From contig JAICJW010000196.1 in assembly GCA_025928215.1 (NCBI GenBank), forward strand, positions 1 through 8,443: a DNA stretch of 8,443 bases. Direction: 5' to 3'. Of the stretch, positions 6,016-8,443 are shown piece after piece; the stretch's first letter is position 1, and every line of letters starts with the position of its first letter. The translations under genes and the position numbers were made by a program. Below the pieces are notes generated by a model that did not search any database, was not told where the DNA came from, and saw only the letters and a program-made list of their open reading frames with translations. This DNA comes from Chloroflexia bacterium. Lineage in GTDB: Bacteria; Chloroflexota; Chloroflexia; Thermomicrobiales; JALYUS01.

Positions 6016-7971
6016 ATGACAGCGCATGAGCAAACGGACGAACACGCCCGCGAAACAGCGCCTTCCAGCAGACTCCGGCGGCGCGGCCTGATCGCGGCAG
6101 CCGCCGCCCTCGTCGTTGGCCTGACCGCCCGCTCGATGGAGCCGGTGAGCGCCAGTATCGTCGTTGGTACGAACAACGGCGCCGGCATTACCGATGCCAA
6201 CCCCGACGGTGTTCAAGGCTATACCGGCGGCGCGAACAATGCCGGGGTCTTCGGCAGGAACAACGACTTCAACGGTGTCGGCGTCTGGGGCGCGGGTACG
6301 AATGGCAACGGGGTTTATGGGCAGAGCCAGCAAGGGACGGGCGTGGCGGGCAACTCGTCCTCCGGGCTTGGCGTCGGCGGCCAATCCACGAGCAATATCG
6401 GCGTCAGTGGCTTCTCGACGAGTGGCGTCGGCACGCAGGGCAAATCCACGAGCAATGTCGGCGTCTTCGGCGTCTCGTCGGATAACTCCAATCCGGCTAT
6501 CCAGGGGCTCTCCACAGGCAACAGCATCGCCGTCAACGGGCTGGCGCGGGGCAATAATACCGGCGTCGTCGGACAGGGGAACACCGGATCGGGCGTCGCG
6601 GGCTTCACGAGCAGCACCTCCTATGCCGCAGTCGTCGGGAACGGCACCGGAACAACGGGAGTCTTCGGCACCTCCACCAGCAACATTGGCGTCACGGGCG
6701 CATCCCAATCGAGTACTGGCGTCTACGGCAACTCGACCAGTGGCTGGGGTGTCTACGGGGTCTCTAACGTTCGTGGCGTCTTTGGTCAGTCCAACGGCGA
6801 TGACGGGGTGGTGGGCATCTCGAGCACCAGCACCGGCACGCTCGGTACCTCCGGTACTGGCTGGGGCGTCGTCGGCAATGCGACCAATGCCGATGGCGGT
6901 AATGGCGGGGTATCGGGCACATCGTCCGGTGGCGTCGGGGTGTACGGTACCTCCGGCACCAACGCCGGTGTCTACGGCACCTCCACCGCCGCCACCGGTG
7001 TCTACGGCTCCTCCGCCCAGAGCCACGGCGTCTACGGCGTCACCAACTCGGCAGGCTTCGCCGGTCTCTACGGCGCGGCGGGGGTGGGCAGCAGTTACGC
7101 GGGCAGCTTCAATGGCCCCGTCTCCGTCAATGGCAGCCTCGTCGCTGCCACCCCGACCGCCACCAACACCCACAGCGTCGTCGGCTACGGCACTTCGACC
7201 GGGAATGCCGGTCTCTACGGTCAGGCGAACGCCAACAATGCCTACGCGATCTACGGCTACGGCAACAGCATGGGCTACGCGGGCTACTTCAACGGCCCGG
7301 TCTATGTCCAGGGGAGTTTCGTCGCCACCAGCAAGAGCGCGGTCGTGCCGCACCCGGACGGGACGCACCGGCTGATGTACTGCCAGGAGTCGCCGGAGGC
7401 ATGGTTCGAGGACTTCGGGGAGGGGACGCTGGTCGGGGGTGGCGCGACGGTGGCGTTGGACGGGGACTTCGCGGCGGTGGTGGACACGACGACGCTCTAT
7501 GTCTTCGTGACGCCGCATGTGGCGGGGAACGCGCTGGCGGTGACGGCACGGAGCGCGACGGGATTCGTGGTGACGGAGGGGAACGGGGGGAAGGGGAGTG
7601 GGGGATTCACGTACCGGGTGGTGGCGAAGCGGAAGGACATCGCGTCGCCCCGGCTGGCGAAGTTCACGCTGCCGCCGGTGCATGCGGCGCTCCCCATTCC
7701 GCCTGCGGTGAGTGCCCCCCCGGCACCGCCGCCGACACTGAAAGCGCCCGCCGCACCGAAACTGCCAGCCGATTTGCTGAACATCACGGCGTTGCCGCCC
7801 CCCCCACCCTTGCCGCCGGTACCGCCAATCCCGACCGTGCCGCCGGTCGTCGCGGCGGAAATCGCCGCTAGCCCACCCGCGCCGAGTGGCACCGCGACGC
7901 CGACCGCACCGGCAAGCGCGCAACCGAGCGAATCGCCACCGGCGGCGACCGGAACACCGGTGCCGCGCTAG
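6016..7971 (+). CDS. Secreted GVxG-repeat protein with conserved C-terminal domain and Pro-rich tail
   Basis: This encodes 651 residues. Residues 1-46 look like a twin-arginine-type signal: a polar N-region, R21-R23 (LRRRGL), a hydrophobic core at 25-36 and a likely cleavage after VSA (44-46). Residues 65-428 are repeats of about ten residues with the pattern G-V-x-G-x-S, predicted to form a beta-solenoid-like or fibrous surface structure. From about 431 to 545 is a compact domain with ESPEAWFEDFGEG (458-470) and FTYRVVAKRKDI ending at 542. It matches, from memory, a conserved C-terminal domain found after such repeats in Chloroflexota and other phyla; its function is not known to me. Residues 553-651 are a Pro/Ala/Thr-rich tail. 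The ATG at 6016 is preferred because AAGGGGA lies about 8 nt upstream; a GTG at 5962 has no ribosome site. Codon choice changes sharply near 7380. No enzymatic motif is seen; an adhesin or surface-layer role is an inference. Confidence 0.85.
   Translation: MTAHEQTDEHARETAPSSRLRRRGLIAAAAALVVGLTARSMEPVSASIVVGTNNGAGITDANPDGVQGYTGGANNAGVFGRNNDFNGVGVWGAGTNGNGVYGQSQQGTGVAGNSSSGLGVGGQSTSNIGVSGFSTSGVGTQGKSTSNVGVFGVSSDNSNPAIQGLSTGNSIAVNGLARGNNTGVVGQGNTGSGVAGFTSSTSYAAVVGNGTGTTGVFGTSTSNIGVTGASQSSTGVYGNSTSGWGVYGVSNVRGVFGQSNGDDGVVGISSTSTGTLGTSGTGWGVVGNATNADGGNGGVSGTSSGGVGVYGTSGTNAGVYGTSTAATGVYGSSAQSHGVYGVTNSAGFAGLYGAAGVGSSYAGSFNGPVSVNGSLVAATPTATNTHSVVGYGTSTGNAGLYGQANANNAYAIYGYGNSMGYAGYFNGPVYVQGSFVATSKSAVVPHPDGTHRLMYCQESPEAWFEDFGEGTLVGGGATVALDGDFAAVVDTTTLYVFVTPHVAGNALAVTARSATGFVVTEGNGGKGSGGFTYRVVAKRKDIASPRLAKFTLPPVHAALPIPPAVSAPPAPPPTLKAPAAPKLPADLLNITALPPPPPLPPVPPIPTVPPVVAAEIAASPPAPSGTATPTAPASAQPSESPPAATGTPVPR
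6208..7299 (+). repeat. GVxG-xS protein repeat array
   Basis: More than twenty units of G-V/L-x-G followed by a Ser/Thr/Asn-rich spacer occur here, mostly at a step of about ten residues (for example GVYGTSTAAT, GVYGSSAQSH). Some units are still close at DNA level: AATCCACGAGCAAT occurs at 6383-6396 and again at 6443-6456, 60 bp apart. Internal duplication of two units therefore appears fairly recent in places. Length variation by recombination between units would be expected. Confidence 0.8.
7578..7604 (+). other. G-quadruplex motif on the coding strand
   Basis: Four G-runs of 4, 6, 4 and 5 bases (7578-7581, 7585-7590, 7593-7596, 7600-7604) are separated by loops of 3, 2 and 3 nt. This meets the strict four-tetrad quadruplex pattern. 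It codes for the EGNGGKGSGG loop of the C-terminal domain and would be present in the mRNA. Confidence 0.6.
7798..7805 (+). repeat. C8 homopolymer in the Pro-rich tail
   Basis: Eight consecutive C residues lie within the codons for LPPPPPLPP. A C7 run (7715-7721) lies a little upstream. Slippage here would shift the frame in the last 60 residues only. No proof of variation exists in a single sequence. Confidence 0.4.
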
Positions 7972-8068
7972 GAGAAGCCTACGCCGGGTGCGATTGAGCG
8001 ATGCGGCGCGGGCAGCCGGGATTGACCGCCGTAGCCATGCGCCAAGAGCAGTGAGATGGAGAGCAACA

Positions 8069-8434
8069 ATGCGCTACCGGGAATTATGTGTGGGACACGG
8101 ACGGGGACGCATGGTGCGCGCAGCGATGCTCCTGCTTGTGACCGCATTCATCGCGGTGCTGCTGCCACAGTTCATCACCGCTAGCCCGCAGCAAATGCCG
8201 CCGCCGCGCCCCGACGGTCAAGGTGTGACGGGTAGTGGCAGCACGCCCGTCGTGCGACAATACGGCCCCGTGAATGGGAGCAATCCCACACTACCACCGC
8301 CACGTGTACCGGGGCCAGTCACTTCTTCAAGCGCACCACCAAACACACGATGGAGTTACCCCGGTTGGGTGGACAGTGAAAGACTACGCGATACGCTCTT
8401 CGATTGTCCATCTCCTCTCGTATGCTGCGGGTGA
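8069..8434 (+). CDS. Short exported Pro-rich protein with a C-terminal cysteine cluster, function unknown
   Basis: This encodes 121 residues that I do not recognise. A basic N-region (RGRMVR) precedes a hydrophobic stretch at 17-37 (VRAAMLLLVTAFIAVLL), then ASPQ, which fits a signal peptide or N-terminal anchor. The rest is Pro/Ser/Gly-rich and low in complexity. The last 20 residues are more ordinary and end in FDCPSPLVCCG, with Cys113, Cys119 and Cys120. A GGAGAG lies 5 nt before the ATG at 8069; the in-frame ATG at 8111 would give a tighter signal peptide. It follows the GVxG gene by 97 nt on the same strand and may be co-transcribed, as I see no terminator between. The abrupt end could reflect a frameshifted longer protein. 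Its codons are less GC-biased than those of the upstream genes. Confidence 0.6.
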   Translation: MRYRELCVGHGRGRMVRAAMLLLVTAFIAVLLPQFITASPQQMPPPRPDGQGVTGSGSTPVVRQYGPVNGSNPTLPPPRVPGPVTSSSAPPNTRWSYPGWVDSERLRDTLFDCPSPLVCCG

Positions 8435-8443
8435 CAGGTAGTC

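Noticed and set aside
4821..6200. 459-codon minus-strand open frame across the propeller gene and the next intergenic region
   Set aside because: It is Arg-rich with no recognisable fold. It overlaps the well-supported propeller gene and crosses a promoter region.
6208..7299. Possible CRISPR or DNA satellite because of regular short repeats
   Set aside because: The repeats encode in-frame GVxG units with no constant repeat and unique spacer structure.
6164..7375. 403-codon plus-strand open frame in another phase
   Set aside because: It is a shadow of the repeat region, a low-complexity Ala/Ser/Pro/Arg product fully inside the real gene.
5932..7923. 663-codon open frame on the minus strand opposite the GVxG gene
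   Set aside because: It is an artefact of GC-rich repetitive coding sequence. The product is Arg/Gly/Ala-rich without domains, whereas the plus-strand frame has a ribosome site, signal peptide and a conserved C-terminal domain.

Overview
The window is high-GC bacterial chromosome, with short AT-richer islands at about 4520-4620 and 5766-5900. The taxon cannot be fixed from this sequence alone. A kinase-fold membrane protein with YKDA-type repeats, a membrane-anchored TolB-like propeller on a Pro/Thr linker, and a secreted GVxG-repeat protein ending in a conserved ESPE...F.YRVVAKR domain together resemble Chloroflexota (Thermomicrobia-like) or a neighbouring terrestrial phylum. That is an inference from protein style.

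Left part (1-1500), minus strand: an OmpR/PhoB-type response regulator (707-1390, TTG start) is followed 20 nt later by an EamA/DMT-family transporter that runs off the left edge (1-686). No histidine kinase is visible. The promoter region upstream of the regulator holds a perfect 9-bp inverted repeat (1457-1479) over the expected -35 region, plus a 12-bp palindrome (1488-1499).

Middle part (1500-4430), plus strand: a small, very hydrophilic protein of unknown function comes first (1568-1879), then a 47-nt near-perfect hairpin (1945-1991). Next is a 788-residue membrane protein (2065-4431). Its cytoplasmic half has a protein-kinase fold that lacks the catalytic residues. A single membrane span then leads to about six TPR-like repeats, five of them at an exact 45-residue period, and a C-terminal beta-rich domain.

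Right part (4432-8443), plus strand: a 299-nt gene-free stretch holds two hairpins, a candidate promoter and two interleaved inverted repeats that could form an H-type pseudoknot. It is followed by a membrane-anchored PD40/TolB-like propeller protein (4731-5765). A second AT-rich intergenic region (5766-6015) carries a TTGACA/17/TATATA promoter. It precedes a 651-residue secreted GVxG-repeat protein (6016-7971) with a twin-arginine-like signal peptide and a Pro-rich tail. A short secreted Pro-rich protein ending in a Cys cluster (8069-8434) closes the window.

The three large plus-strand genes and the last small one all encode exported or membrane-anchored proteins. This suggests an envelope or surface module, possibly with the kinase-dead receptor as a sensor or scaffold. 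Separate promoter-like regions argue against one operon. Nothing here is a recognised defence system, CRISPR array, RNA gene or mobile element.
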